Below, one piece after another: positions 1-7,977 of a stretch of DNA of 50,962 nucleotides. Every line of letters starts with the position of its first letter. The first letter of the stretch is position 1. The DNA is from Bog-756 sp037141235 (lineage in GTDB: Bacteria; Actinomycetota; Acidimicrobiia; Acidimicrobiales; RAAP-2): the NCBI GenBank assembly GCA_037141235.1, contig JBAXCY010000002.1:1-50962 (forward strand), written 5' to 3'. The notes under the pieces were generated by a model. The model ran no database searches. It was not told where the DNA came from and was given only the letters and a program-made list of their open reading frames with translations. Made by a program: the position numbers and the translations under genes.

Positions 1-43
1 GCCGATGTAGCCGATGTAGCCGATGTAGCCGATGTAGCCGATG
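1..43. repeat. 9-bp tandem repeat, 4.8 copies
   Basis: Four perfect copies of GCCGATGTA followed by seven bases of a fifth. The array lies just beyond the 3' end of the phosphotriesterase-family gene and is cut by the window edge, so more copies may lie outside. It has no spacers and is not a CRISPR array. Confidence 0.95.
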
Positions 44-83
44 CTTCAGTATCGGCCAGCAGTAGCGACAGTTGGAGTTGGGA

Positions 84-1064
84 TCAGCCCCCTTCGAAGA
101 TCTGCCGCGGATTGGCTTCGAGCATGGTGGCGATCTGCTCCTCGGTCACGCCTTGCTCACGCAGGTAAGGCAGCACTTCGGTCTCGATGTGCAGGTAGTT
201 CCACTGCGTCATGAGCGGCAGCACCTCCGGCTCGATCCAGTCGATGTAGCAGGCAGCATCGTGAGCCAACACCATGCGGCCAGCGAACCCTCGGCGACAC
301 AACTCGACCACCGTGTCGGCCCGGGCCTCGAACGTCGTCTCGATGTTGATGCCGAACCGGTCCATGCCCAGCCAGAACCCAGACTCCGCTAGGTCGGAGA
401 GGTGGTCGATGTCCGTGGTGTCTCCACTGTGCCCGAGGATCACCGCCGAGGGGTCGACGCCCTCCTCGACCATCACTCGGCGGACTTCCAGGCCTTGGCG
501 TGTATCCGGGTGGGTGTGGACGGTAATAGGGCAACCGGTGAGTAGATGGGTCTTGGCCACAGCCCGCATCACCCGCTCCACACCCGACGTCAGTCCGGGC
601 TCGTCGATGGCGCACTTGAGCATGCCGGCCCGCACGCCGGTGCCGGCGATCCCGTCGGTGATATCGGAGACGAACATGGCCACCATCGGCTCGGGCTCGT
701 CCATGCCCAGCAGGCTGCGCACCGCTGGGCTTCGGTGGTGAAAGTAGAACGGGACGTCCTGGTAGGTATAGCAACCGGTGGCCACCACGATGTTGAGGTC
801 GGGCACCTGGGCTGCCACCTGCTGGATGCGGGGGATGTACCGCCCGAGTCCGATCACCGTCGGGTCGACGATGGTACGGACTCCAGAGGCGGCTAGTGCA
901 GTGAGCTTGGCTACGGCATCATCCTGGCGCTCCGCTTCATCGCCCCACTCGTCGGGGTAGTTCTGCTGGACATCGGGAGTGAGCACAAAGACGTGCTCGT
1001 GCATGTACGTCCGCCCCAGTTCAGCGGTGTCGATCGCTCCACGGACGGTTTCGATGGTGGGCAT
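84..1064 (-). CDS. Phosphotriesterase-family amidohydrolase (probable lactonase)
   Basis: 326 aa. A binuclear-metal TIM-barrel hydrolase of the phosphotriesterase (PTE/PLL) family, whose members hydrolyse lactones or organophosphates. The metal-binding set is visible in order: HEH at 22-24, a lysine in GMLK (about 150) that would be carboxylated, VHTH near 182-185, GHSGD near 211-215, and Asp in LAHD near 269. The start is ATG at 1064 because GAGGAGG lies just upstream; the frame stays open further 5' but that stretch runs under the dehalogenase gene. It is the last gene of the minus-strand catabolic operon, 172 bp after the dehalogenase. No signal peptide, so probably cytoplasmic. The substrate is unknown; a lactone made by the neighbouring oxidoreductases is an inference. 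Confidence 0.88.
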   Translation of the reverse strand: MPTIETVRGAIDTAELGRTYMHEHVFVLTPDVQQNYPDEWGDEAERQDDAVAKLTALAASGVRTIVDPTVIGLGRYIPRIQQVAAQVPDLNIVVATGCYTYQDVPFYFHHRSPAVRSLLGMDEPEPMVAMFVSDITDGIAGTGVRAGMLKCAIDEPGLTSGVERVMRAVAKTHLLTGCPITVHTHPDTRQGLEVRRVMVEEGVDPSAVILGHSGDTTDIDHLSDLAESGFWLGMDRFGINIETTFEARADTVVELCRRGFAGRMVLAHDAACYIDWIEPEVLPLMTQWNYLHIETEVLPYLREQGVTEEQIATMLEANPRQIFEGG

Positions 1065-1236
1065 ATCCAGCCTCCTCGGCGTTGGCGCCAGCCATCCCAT
1101 CTCGGGACCCGGCAACTGTGGGCGATCGTACCGTTGGTCACGCGTTACGTTCTCGAACTTGCCGTCTCGGCTGTGCCCCGAGCCGGTGCGAGCCCGCATT
1201 GGACCGCTCCCGGACAGGCATAGGCGCAGGGCCAGG

Positions 1237-2151
1237 TCAGGCTGGGTTGGCCTGGATGAAGGCGTCGATGATCTCGACCAGCTCGTTGGGTGCATCCTCC
1301 TGGAGGAAGTGGCCCGGTCCCTCGAGCACGACGTGCGGCTGGCCGTGGGCCCCGGGGATCCGCTCCTGCATCGGAACGTGCGCACGGGCGGCGAACGAAA
1401 TCGTGTCCTTGTCGCTGAACACGGTCAGGAACGGCTTCTCCCAGGTGGTCAGGTACTCCCAGGTGGCTTTGGCCTGAGGCACACCCGCGTTGTCCTCTTG
1501 GAGTGGGATCAGCAACGGAAACCGCTTGGGCGAGGCCTGATAGGTCCCGTCGGGGAACGGTGCCATATAGGCCTGCTGCTCCTCGGCGGTGAGCTCTCGG
1601 GTGGTAGCCGATTGCAATAGGAATCCGATAGGGAGGACATCGACCGACTGGCTGTAGGCCAGCCAGTCGGCGATCATCTTGGTGGCACCCTGACCGGTCG
1701 GCAGGCCGGTGTTGGAGGCGATCACCCGGGCGAACCGGTCGCCTTGGACGGGCAAGAGGTTGAGGCCGGCCGTCCCTCCCCAGTCCTGGCAGAACAACGT
1801 CACCCGGTTCAGGTCCTCGGCCACCAGCCACTGCTCCATCCATGCCACGTGGCTGGCCAGCGAGTACACGTCTGGGTCGACCGGCTTGTCGGATCGACCC
1901 ATGCCCATCAGGTCGAGTGCCACCACCCGGTGTCCCCGGGCCACCAGTCCGGGGATCATGGCCCGGTAGAGGTAGCACCACGACGGGTTCCCGTGCAGCA
2001 GCAGGATCGGGTCGGCGTCCCGCGGTCCCTCGTCGATGAAGTGATACCGCAGGGCGGTGCCGTCCTCGGCTGTGACTTCGCGGTAGTGCGGGGCGAAGTC
2101 GTAGTCGGGCAGTCCGTCGAAGCAGTCTTCGGGGGTGCGGAGGACCTCCAT
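1237..2151 (-). CDS. Haloalkane dehalogenase-like alpha/beta hydrolase
   Basis: 304 aa, the usual length for haloalkane dehalogenases, which hydrolyse carbon-halogen bonds to alcohols. The HGNPSW motif at 53-58 carries the halide-binding Asn. The nucleophile motif is CQDWGG (Asp123) followed by Trp124, the halide-stabilising residue. The acid is probably in FSDKD (about 246-250), and the catalytic His is in GPGHFLQED (about 281). An Asp nucleophile rather than Ser separates this from ordinary esterases, although epoxide hydrolases share it; the Trp after the Asp favours dehalogenase. The ATG lies 7 bp after the stop of the upstream DUF1330-like gene, so it is probably co-transcribed. Actual substrates cannot be read from sequence. 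Confidence 0.85.
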   Translation of the reverse strand: MEVLRTPEDCFDGLPDYDFAPHYREVTAEDGTALRYHFIDEGPRDADPILLLHGNPSWCYLYRAMIPGLVARGHRVVALDLMGMGRSDKPVDPDVYSLASHVAWMEQWLVAEDLNRVTLFCQDWGGTAGLNLLPVQGDRFARVIASNTGLPTGQGATKMIADWLAYSQSVDVLPIGFLLQSATTRELTAEEQQAYMAPFPDGTYQASPKRFPLLIPLQEDNAGVPQAKATWEYLTTWEKPFLTVFSDKDTISFAARAHVPMQERIPGAHGQPHVVLEGPGHFLQEDAPNELVEIIDAFIQANPA

Positions 2152-2158
2152 GGCCGAA

Positions 2159-2863
2159 TCAGGCCTCGGCGGTCTGGACCGAGCCGATGAGGTCTTCGAG
2201 GAACGGGTTGATGACCACGATCACCTGTTCGGCCACGCCTTCGGTGTTGGCCAGCGCTGCGGTGGTCGCCTCATCGGCACGATCGAATCGCACGTCATGC
2301 CATACCCGTCCATCACCGATGATCACTCCATCGACGGCGAAGTGAGCAATCGGCACCACACCGGATGGGTCGGTGGCGGGGGTTGCCCCATCGTGGAACC
2401 GGCGCACCCGCATGACGATCGGCCCGTTGCCAGCCTCGGCCGGGTCGCCCACGGTCAATGGGGTGCACCCCATGACGATGGTCGTCTCCATGCCGGCCTC
2501 TTTGTGCACGTACTGCTTCTGGAAGTCCTTACGGTTCTGCATGGCGAAGAACGACGCCCGGGTCGGATAGCGGACGATTCCGATCCGCTCCCATGCCACG
2601 ACGTCGGTCACTTCGCCGATTACGTCTCCGAAGAGCGGCACTGTGGCGCCCAAGTCGTCGAGTACCGCCGTGGGCGCATAGATGTCGTCCGCCTCCTTGC
2701 CGGTGATGGTCGATGTCGTCCCATCGCCGTAGTCGGCCACTGGCCTGTACTTCATCAGGTTGAGCATCCAGACGTGGCCGTCCTCCTCGGGTGCCATGGT
2801 GATCCAGCGTGCAGCAGTTTCGGCATTGACTGTTCCGAACGGGTACTCGAGTTGCTCGGCCAT
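2159..2863 (-). CDS. DUF1330-like dimeric alpha/beta-barrel protein
   Basis: 234 aa. The segment WMLNLMKYRP near 32-41, followed by a Tyr/Ala-rich region and VAWERIGIVRYPTRASFF near 108-125, resembles the DUF1330/EthD-type ferredoxin-like fold of small dimeric enzymes and stress proteins. The length suggests two such halves, the second starting near residue 145 (IVMRVRRFHDG). No catalytic residues are evident. It sits inside the catabolic operon between the TetR gene and the dehalogenase, with an AAAGGA-like ribosome site before the ATG. The role is unknown; a monooxygenase-like or isomerase role in the same pathway is only a guess. Confidence 0.6.
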   Translation of the reverse strand: MAEQLEYPFGTVNAETAARWITMAPEEDGHVWMLNLMKYRPVADYGDGTTSTITGKEADDIYAPTAVLDDLGATVPLFGDVIGEVTDVVAWERIGIVRYPTRASFFAMQNRKDFQKQYVHKEAGMETTIVMGCTPLTVGDPAEAGNGPIVMRVRRFHDGATPATDPSGVVPIAHFAVDGVIIGDGRVWHDVRFDRADEATTAALANTEGVAEQVIVVINPFLEDLIGSVQTAEA

Positions 2864-2906
2864 CAGGGTGATTCCTTTCGTCTGGCCCCTCGGGGCCGGT
2901 CAGCGG

Positions 2907-2948
2907 GCGTGTTGGTCAGGGCGTGTTGGTCAGGGCGTGTTGGTCAGG
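2907..2948. repeat. 14-bp tandem repeat, three perfect copies
   Basis: Three exact head-to-tail copies of GCGTGTTGGTCAGG. The third copy runs over the stop codon of the TetR gene (2944-2946), so the repeat may have been generated by slippage at the gene's 3' end. Confidence 0.95.
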
Positions 2949-3585
2949 GGCGTAGCAGCGCGTCGAGCGCGTCGACTAAGAGTGGCACCACTGCGGCAAG
3001 GTCGGTCCGATGCAGTACATAGTGATCAAGCGACTCGAAGGCGAACAGGGCATCGACTGCCGCCAGCCGAGCCTCCATGCGCTCCGGCGAAAACGCAGCG
3101 AACTCACGAGCGAAATGGCGCTCGATCTGCTCACGCAACAAGATGCGCGACGCTTCGAACTCGTCCCGCACGACATCATCGAACCTGGCCCGCATTCGGG
3201 TGGCTCGGGCGCTGGGGGCCACGGCGGCATGCAGCCGGAGTCGAGCCCGCACGAACTTATCGATCCGCATGTCCCGGTCGCCCTCACCGATGGCCGGGAT
3301 GAGGAACAGCGGGGTGACCATCTCGAGTTGGCGCGCCACGGCAGCCCGAGACAGGCTGTCGTGGTCGTCGAAGTACCGGTAGACGGAGCGCACGGAAAGC
3401 CCAGCACGCAGGGCCACCTCTTCGGGGCCAGGGCTGAGGTTGTCCTCAGAGAACAGATCGATGACGGCGTCGAGCACGGCGTTACGGTTGCGGTCGCGGA
3501 TGGCCGAGCGTCCGTCGAGGACTGATCCGTCCGCAACTGCGTCCTCCCTTGACTCACCTCGCTCGGCTACCTCGCCCGCCCCCAT
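2944..3585 (-). CDS. TetR/AcrR-family transcriptional regulator
   Basis: 213 aa. The N-terminal DNA-binding domain is recognisable: RNRNAVLDAVIDLFSED near 32-48, then PEEVALRAGLSVRSVYRYF near 54-72, the typical TetR helix-turn-helix with the conserved YxYF end. The rest is all-helical ligand-binding sequence. It lies within the catabolic operon, with only 5 bp to the preceding SDR stop, and probably controls it. The 36-bp palindrome at 6582-6617 in front of the first operon gene is the natural candidate operator (inference). The first 25 or so residues are acidic and unlike the family, so the true start could be slightly downstream. Its ligand is unknown. Confidence 0.88.
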   Translation of the reverse strand: MGAGEVAERGESREDAVADGSVLDGRSAIRDRNRNAVLDAVIDLFSEDNLSPGPEEVALRAGLSVRSVYRYFDDHDSLSRAAVARQLEMVTPLFLIPAIGEGDRDMRIDKFVRARLRLHAAVAPSARATRMRARFDDVVRDEFEASRILLREQIERHFAREFAAFSPERMEARLAAVDALFAFESLDHYVLHRTDLAAVVPLLVDALDALLRP

Positions 3586-3590
3586 CAGTC

Positions 3591-4412
3591 CTAGGCCCCC
3601 GGTCCGAACTTCGGATTGCGGCCCTGCTCGAGCCGTCGATTGCGGGCCACGATCTTGACCATGGTGGACTGGTGGGTGATGACCCAGAACTGATCGGCCC
3701 GCACGGCGTAGACCACGTCGGCGGCCAAGTCAGCTGGAGGCATGGCAATGGTGTCCATCATCAGGGCGATCTGATCGATGGGGATGGCCGGAGGCGGCGG
3801 AAACCCGAGCTCGGTCGGCGCGTTGCGCGACGATTCGAAGATCTTGGTGTCGACCAACTCGGGACACAGGCACGACACGCCGACGGGGGTGCCATCGAGT
3901 TCCATGGCCAACGACTCCGACAGTCCGACTACTGCGTACTTGGTGGCGTGGTACGACCCCAGCACGGGCGACGAGGTGAGTCCGGCCTCAGATGCGGTGT
4001 TCACCACATGGCCCTCCCCCTGCTCCAGCATGAGCGGCACGAATGCACTGATCCCGTACGCTGGACCCAGCAGGTTCACCCCGACCACCCAGTCCCACTC
4101 GGCGGGCCGGGTCTTGTGGTTCGGCCGACCCGATGCCACCCCAGCGTTGTTGCAGAGGAGGTGGACCGATCCGTATGCGGCCAGTGCCGCGTCACGTAGT
4201 CCAGCCACCTGGTCGGAATCGGATACGTCACAGACCACTGGGGTCACTGAGCCACCAGCGGCGATGATCCGGGCCGACTCTGCTTCCAGGCGAGGCTGCT
4301 CGATATCGGCCATGACCACGTGCATGCCCTCGGTCAGGAACCGCTCAGTAAGGGCCAGGCCGATGCCCGAGGCTGCCCCAGTCACTACTGCGGTACGTCC
4401 GTCCAACTCCAT
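3591..4412 (-). CDS. Short-chain dehydrogenase/reductase
   Basis: 273 aa, classical SDR. The Rossmann cofactor motif TGAASGIG is at 11-18, D35 after strand 2 suggests NAD(H) preference, NNAG is at 88-91, catalytic Ser is near 141, and YHATK gives Tyr154/Lys158. The C-terminal tail of about 40 residues is longer than the minimal SDR. It follows the LLM oxidoreductase on the same strand by about 60 bp. A role in oxidising an alcohol, for example the dehalogenase product, is plausible from context but not shown. Cytoplasmic. Confidence 0.9.
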   Translation of the reverse strand: MELDGRTAVVTGAASGIGLALTERFLTEGMHVVMADIEQPRLEAESARIIAAGGSVTPVVCDVSDSDQVAGLRDAALAAYGSVHLLCNNAGVASGRPNHKTRPAEWDWVVGVNLLGPAYGISAFVPLMLEQGEGHVVNTASEAGLTSSPVLGSYHATKYAVVGLSESLAMELDGTPVGVSCLCPELVDTKIFESSRNAPTELGFPPPPAIPIDQIALMMDTIAMPPADLAADVVYAVRADQFWVITHQSTMVKIVARNRRLEQGRNPKFGPGA

Positions 4413-4469
4413 CGGTGCTCTACTTTCTCTCGACTGCCTACTGGCTGTGATTCTCTACTGCGTAGCGGC

Positions 4470-5339
4470 TCAGACCCGGGCAATGACCTCTTCGCCGTAG
4501 CGGGCCAGGGCCTCAGCCGGGTCATTCCAGAACAAAAAGGCGGGGACTACTATGCGCTCCACTCCCAACTCGGCCAAAGCGGCAGCCTCCTCCAACGCCC
4601 CGGGGCCGAAGACGCCGTTGCCGCCACAGGTGATCTCGATGGCGGCAGCGTCGCGACCAGACTCCTCGGCCGATTCCCGGACCTGGGCGAACAGGGCAGC
4701 CAATGTCCGGTGGCTGCCGGATGCCGGAAAGAATCCGTCCCCGATGCGACCAGCTCGTCGGGCCGCTATCGCCGAGTGGCCGCCGATGTGGATCGGCACC
4801 GACCCGCCGACCGGCTGAGGCCGGCAGATGCAGTTGTCGAACTTGGTGAACTCTCCGTGGTACGTGGCCTGCTCTTGGCTCCACAGTGCCCGCATGGCCG
4901 CTACTCCATCGTCGGTCCGCAGTCCCCGCTCGGCAAAGGGGATGCCGATGGCGTCGAACTCTTCTTCGAGCCAACCGACGCCCACACCGAGATGCATCCG
5001 GCCACCAGAGAGGTGATCCAACGTAGCCACCTCCTTGGCCAGCACTACCGGATTGCGCTGGGGCATGATCAGAATCCCGGTGGCCAGATTGATGGTCGTC
5101 GTGGCTGCAGCCAAGTAGGCCAGCCACACCAGGGGGTCCGGAATGGGGGCGTCGTCGGAGCCGGGCATCTTCCCCGACTTGTCGTAGGGGTAGGTCGATT
5201 CGTAGCCGGCCGGCACCACGGTGTGCTCGACCGTCCACAGCGATTCAAACCCCGCCGCCTCGGCGGCCTGGGCCATCTCGACAGCGGCCAGCGGGTCGAC
5301 GAAGGGCCCGGTGTTGGCGAACACAATTCCGAACTTCAT
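4470..5339 (-). CDS. LLM-class F420-dependent oxidoreductase
   Basis: 289 aa. A luciferase-like monooxygenase fold protein of the actinobacterial F420 type: start MKFGIVFANTG, then AAEAAGFESLWTVEH near 25-40, a conserved RNPVVLAKEVATLDHLSGGR block near 94-113 and LGVGVGWLEEEF near 116-127. These are the usual barrel strands and the phosphate-binding region of the family. F420 rather than FMN is inferred from the close match to F420 subfamilies and the actinobacterial context. Its ATG overlaps the stop of the DUF2855 gene as ATGA at 5336-5339, so translation is probably coupled. Confidence 0.88.
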   Translation of the reverse strand: MKFGIVFANTGPFVDPLAAVEMAQAAEAAGFESLWTVEHTVVPAGYESTYPYDKSGKMPGSDDAPIPDPLVWLAYLAAATTTINLATGILIMPQRNPVVLAKEVATLDHLSGGRMHLGVGVGWLEEEFDAIGIPFAERGLRTDDGVAAMRALWSQEQATYHGEFTKFDNCICRPQPVGGSVPIHIGGHSAIAARRAGRIGDGFFPASGSHRTLAALFAQVRESAEESGRDAAAIEITCGGNGVFGPGALEEAAALAELGVERIVVPAFLFWNDPAEALARYGEEVIARV

Positions 5340-6454
5340 GCGGAGACTCCTTCACTTTGGTGCTGGCTGTGCATGGTGCAGACCGTGCCCACCGTCGGGT
5401 CGACCCGTCCGGCCAGGTAGGTCCGGAAGACCTCGATGACGGCCTCGGGGCCGGCCACGCGATCGAGCGTGATCCAGCCTTGCGTCCACGCCGAATACTC
5501 GTTCCACGCTTCGGCCATCCTGGCCGCCAGCACATCGGCTCCCCACTCGCGGCTGCGCTTGGTCACTTGGCTTGGAGCGAACAGGAACTCCTGGGCTGGG
5601 CCGGGCAGCGGCCCCTCGTCGGCCAGAGGCGCGCTGTCCCAGTGGGTATCGCCCACGATCATCGAGTGACGCAACTGGTCACCGAGGCGACGGTGCACCG
5701 AGGCAACCACGGCCTGGTCGCCGGACACGTCCACGAAGGCAGTCGACACCTGGGCGATGGACTCCGCCTCCCCGTAGGTCAGCACCTCGTCGTATACCCC
5801 CAGTGAACGACAGAACGCCACGTTGGCCACAGACGTGAGTCCGATCGTCTTCACCCCGCGAGCATGGAGTCGGTGGGCGGCCCCCAAGGCGGTCTTGGCC
5901 GATGCGCTCGAGATGACTACCTGCTCAGCACCGAAGTCGTCCTTGTCGGACAGGAAGTCGTCGATGACGAAAGAGGTGAAGAACAGCGGGTAGAGGAGCA
6001 TCATCACCTCTTCGCCGTCGGCTCGGTAGGCCACGTCGGCGGCGCACCTGCGGTACGAGTTGTAGGGCCCGGCCAGCCCAGCCCGATGGGCGGCTACGTC
6101 GAACACATTGAAGGCATCGGCGTTCCCGACCTCGATGACCAGCTCGGTGGCCATTGGGAAGAACCCGAAGATCCGTTCACCGACCGTCACCTCCGATGAC
6201 CGCGTCTCGACCACTTCGGCGAACCCCCATACCGGCACCAAGCCCCAGCGGGTGGCGTCGTCTGCATCGGACGGGCCCGGCGGAAAGAAGTCCCAGTAGC
6301 GGAGCATGTCGCCGATGGCGGCGTAGGAGATGTTGTTGGAGGAGAAGCCGAACCGGTCGATCCGGAGGCGAGCCTCGCCCTCGGCCAGTGCCCGAGGGCC
6401 AGCGTCGGACACACGCCACCTGGTGTATTCGTCCCGATCTACCTCGATATCCAT
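5336..6454 (-). CDS. DUF2855-family MDR-like protein
   Basis: 372 aa. Matches the DUF2855 pattern: an N-terminal GroES-like half ending in GFAEVVET and GERIFGFFPMAT, and a Rossmann-like half with VVISSASAKTALGAAH (near 193) and HARGVKTIGLTS. This looks like an alcohol-dehydrogenase superfamily relative lacking the zinc ligands. Members are often found next to acyl-CoA or ketone metabolism genes; activity is not established to my knowledge. It is the first gene of the minus-strand catabolic operon. A GGGAGG site lies 9 bases before the ATG, and the 36-bp palindrome lies about 130 bp upstream. Confidence 0.8.
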   Translation of the reverse strand: MDIEVDRDEYTRWRVSDAGPRALAEGEARLRIDRFGFSSNNISYAAIGDMLRYWDFFPPGPSDADDATRWGLVPVWGFAEVVETRSSEVTVGERIFGFFPMATELVIEVGNADAFNVFDVAAHRAGLAGPYNSYRRCAADVAYRADGEEVMMLLYPLFFTSFVIDDFLSDKDDFGAEQVVISSASAKTALGAAHRLHARGVKTIGLTSVANVAFCRSLGVYDEVLTYGEAESIAQVSTAFVDVSGDQAVVASVHRRLGDQLRHSMIVGDTHWDSAPLADEGPLPGPAQEFLFAPSQVTKRSREWGADVLAARMAEAWNEYSAWTQGWITLDRVAGPEAVIEVFRTYLAGRVDPTVGTVCTMHSQHQSEGVSA

Positions 6455-6581
6455 CTGGTACTGCCTCCCTATTGGATCGCCTACTGGGGCGGATGCCGGC
6501 TCATCGTCCGCATGGCTCGACGCTTCGAAGCGCCCGTCACCTCGTACGCTCCCGATCCCTTGATCAGGTCGGGCCAGGTCG

Positions 6582-6617
6582 TGTCAGGTACTCTGACATC
6601 TGTCAAAGTACCTGACA
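6582..6617. promoter_or_regulatory. 36-bp double palindrome, candidate TetR operator
   Basis: Two 17-bp halves, TGTCAGGTACTCTGACA and TGTCAAAGTACCTGACA, are separated by TC. They are inverted copies of each other with one mismatch, and each is itself a TGTCA-N7-TGACA palindrome. This is the geometry of two adjacent TetR-family dimer sites. It lies between the divergent catabolic operon (first gene start 6454) and the glutamate-cysteine ligase (6742). On the minus strand a TTGACA hexamer (6601-6606) falls within it, so binding could block a promoter; no good -10 is seen. Confidence 0.8.
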
Positions 6618-6741
6618 GAAGATACGCTGGCAAACACCTGACCACGACCACGACCCAGGAGCTGACGATCCCCACCGTGCCCGCAGCCCTTGCCCATCGT
6701 GGATGCGTCTGGGATGCACGCGCCTGGTGGGGACCCGCGCT

Positions 6742-7977
6742 ATGACAACGTCTACGCAGTCGATGACCGTGGCCGACGCCATCGAGCAGATCACCGCCGG
6801 AGTGCGGCCAACAGATGCCGGCCGGGGAACGGTCGGACTCGAGATCGAGTGGATCGTGATCGATCCAGTGCATCCCACCAGACCGGTGGGCGCCGAGGAG
6901 GTGCTGGCCGCGGCGGACGGACCACTCCCCCGTGAGGGAGCGCTCACTGTTGAGCCTGGCGGGCAGCTCGAACTGAGCACGACACGGCAGCCAGAGGCGT
7001 GGAGCGCACTCGATGCCGCCGCCGCCGACGAGGCTGTCCTGCAGCGCCGTATGACGCGGGCCGGACTACGACTGCTCGCCACCGGCCTCGATCCGTTTCG
7101 GCCGCCCGTGCGGTCGCTCGATCTTCCTCGGTACCGAGCCATGGCCGCCGCCTTCGAGGGACGCTGGCCCGCTGGAACAGTCATGATGTGTTCCACGGCG
7201 TCGCTCCAGGTAAACGTGGACTTCGGGGCCGTGCCCGCCGATACCTGGCAGCGGGCCGCATGGGTGGCTCCCGTGCTGGCCGCTGCCTTCGCCAACTCGC
7301 CAGGACCGGCCATGGATGGCACGCCTGCAGCATCGGCCCGGTCCACTGTTTGGACGATGATCGATCCGAGCCGGACCGCTCCGGTGTCCGGGCCAACGTC
7401 GACGTCGACCGCCAACGGGGCTGCCCTCGGATGGGAGCACGAGTGGGCCGAGTACGCCCTCGAGGCCAACGTGGTCTTCATCCGGACCGGTGACGACGTG
7501 GAGGCGGTGACCGAGCCCTTCACGCTTCGTCAATGGATCACCCAGGGGCATCGGATCGGCTTTCCCGGCCCGAGCGATGTCACCGAGCATTTGACGACGC
7601 TGTGGCCACCGGTCCGGCCCCGCCAGTGGCTCGAGTGCCGCTTCTTCGATGCCCTCCCCCCGGTCGACCGCACGGTCGCCGTCCTGGCCTTGGTGGCGCT
7701 GGTGAGCGATGGTGCGCCGATCGACGAGATCCGCCGGGCCTGCAGCGGCATCGATGACCCGTGGTCGCTGGTCGCCTCGGGCACCGCATCAGCCCCCATG
7801 GCCCGTGCTGGCGAACGCTGCTTGGATCTGGCCTGCCATCTGTTGGACGCCGAGCGCCCCGGGTCCTCGATCCCCGTTCGCTCCTGGACCAGTCGACGGG
7901 CGTCGGCTGGCTGGGTGCCTGACACCACCGCCCCCGACCTACAGTCCCTAGACCGAATCGAACAGGAGATCACCTGA
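6742..7977 (+). CDS. Glutamate-cysteine ligase, GCS2/EgtA-like
   Basis: 411 aa. Carboxylate-amine ligase of the GCS2 family, forming gamma-glutamylcysteine from glutamate, cysteine and ATP. The start of the fold is VGLEIEW near 30-36. The block with EPGGQLELST near 70-80 matches the EgtA/plant GshA glutamate-binding region, and CSTASLQVNVDF near 149-160 is also conserved. ATG at 6742 is preferred over 6703 because homology begins close to it. Its stop overlaps the next ATG by one base (7977), coupling it to a GST-like gene. In mycobacteria the homologue EgtA feeds ergothioneine, but no egtB, egtC or egtD is present here. A GshB homologue lies nearby, so glutathione is the more likely product (inference). 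Confidence 0.85.
   Translation: MTTSTQSMTVADAIEQITAGVRPTDAGRGTVGLEIEWIVIDPVHPTRPVGAEEVLAAADGPLPREGALTVEPGGQLELSTTRQPEAWSALDAAAADEAVLQRRMTRAGLRLLATGLDPFRPPVRSLDLPRYRAMAAAFEGRWPAGTVMMCSTASLQVNVDFGAVPADTWQRAAWVAPVLAAAFANSPGPAMDGTPAASARSTVWTMIDPSRTAPVSGPTSTSTANGAALGWEHEWAEYALEANVVFIRTGDDVEAVTEPFTLRQWITQGHRIGFPGPSDVTEHLTTLWPPVRPRQWLECRFFDALPPVDRTVAVLALVALVSDGAPIDEIRRACSGIDDPWSLVASGTASAPMARAGERCLDLACHLLDAERPGSSIPVRSWTSRRASAGWVPDTTAPDLQSLDRIEQEIT

Noticed and set aside
1065..1385. 107-codon 5' extension of the phosphotriesterase-family gene
   Set aside because: It overlaps the dehalogenase 3' end, is Ser/Arg-rich shadow sequence, and a GAGGAGG site marks the ATG at 1064.
4320..5420. Plus-strand frame of 366 codons opposite the LLM oxidoreductase
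   Set aside because: The minus-strand LLM and DUF2855 proteins have motifs and an ATGA overlap; this frame has none.
6742..7977. Considered as part of an ergothioneine (egtABCDE) cluster
   Set aside because: No EgtB, EgtC, EgtD or EgtE homologue is present around it, whereas a GshB and GSTs are.
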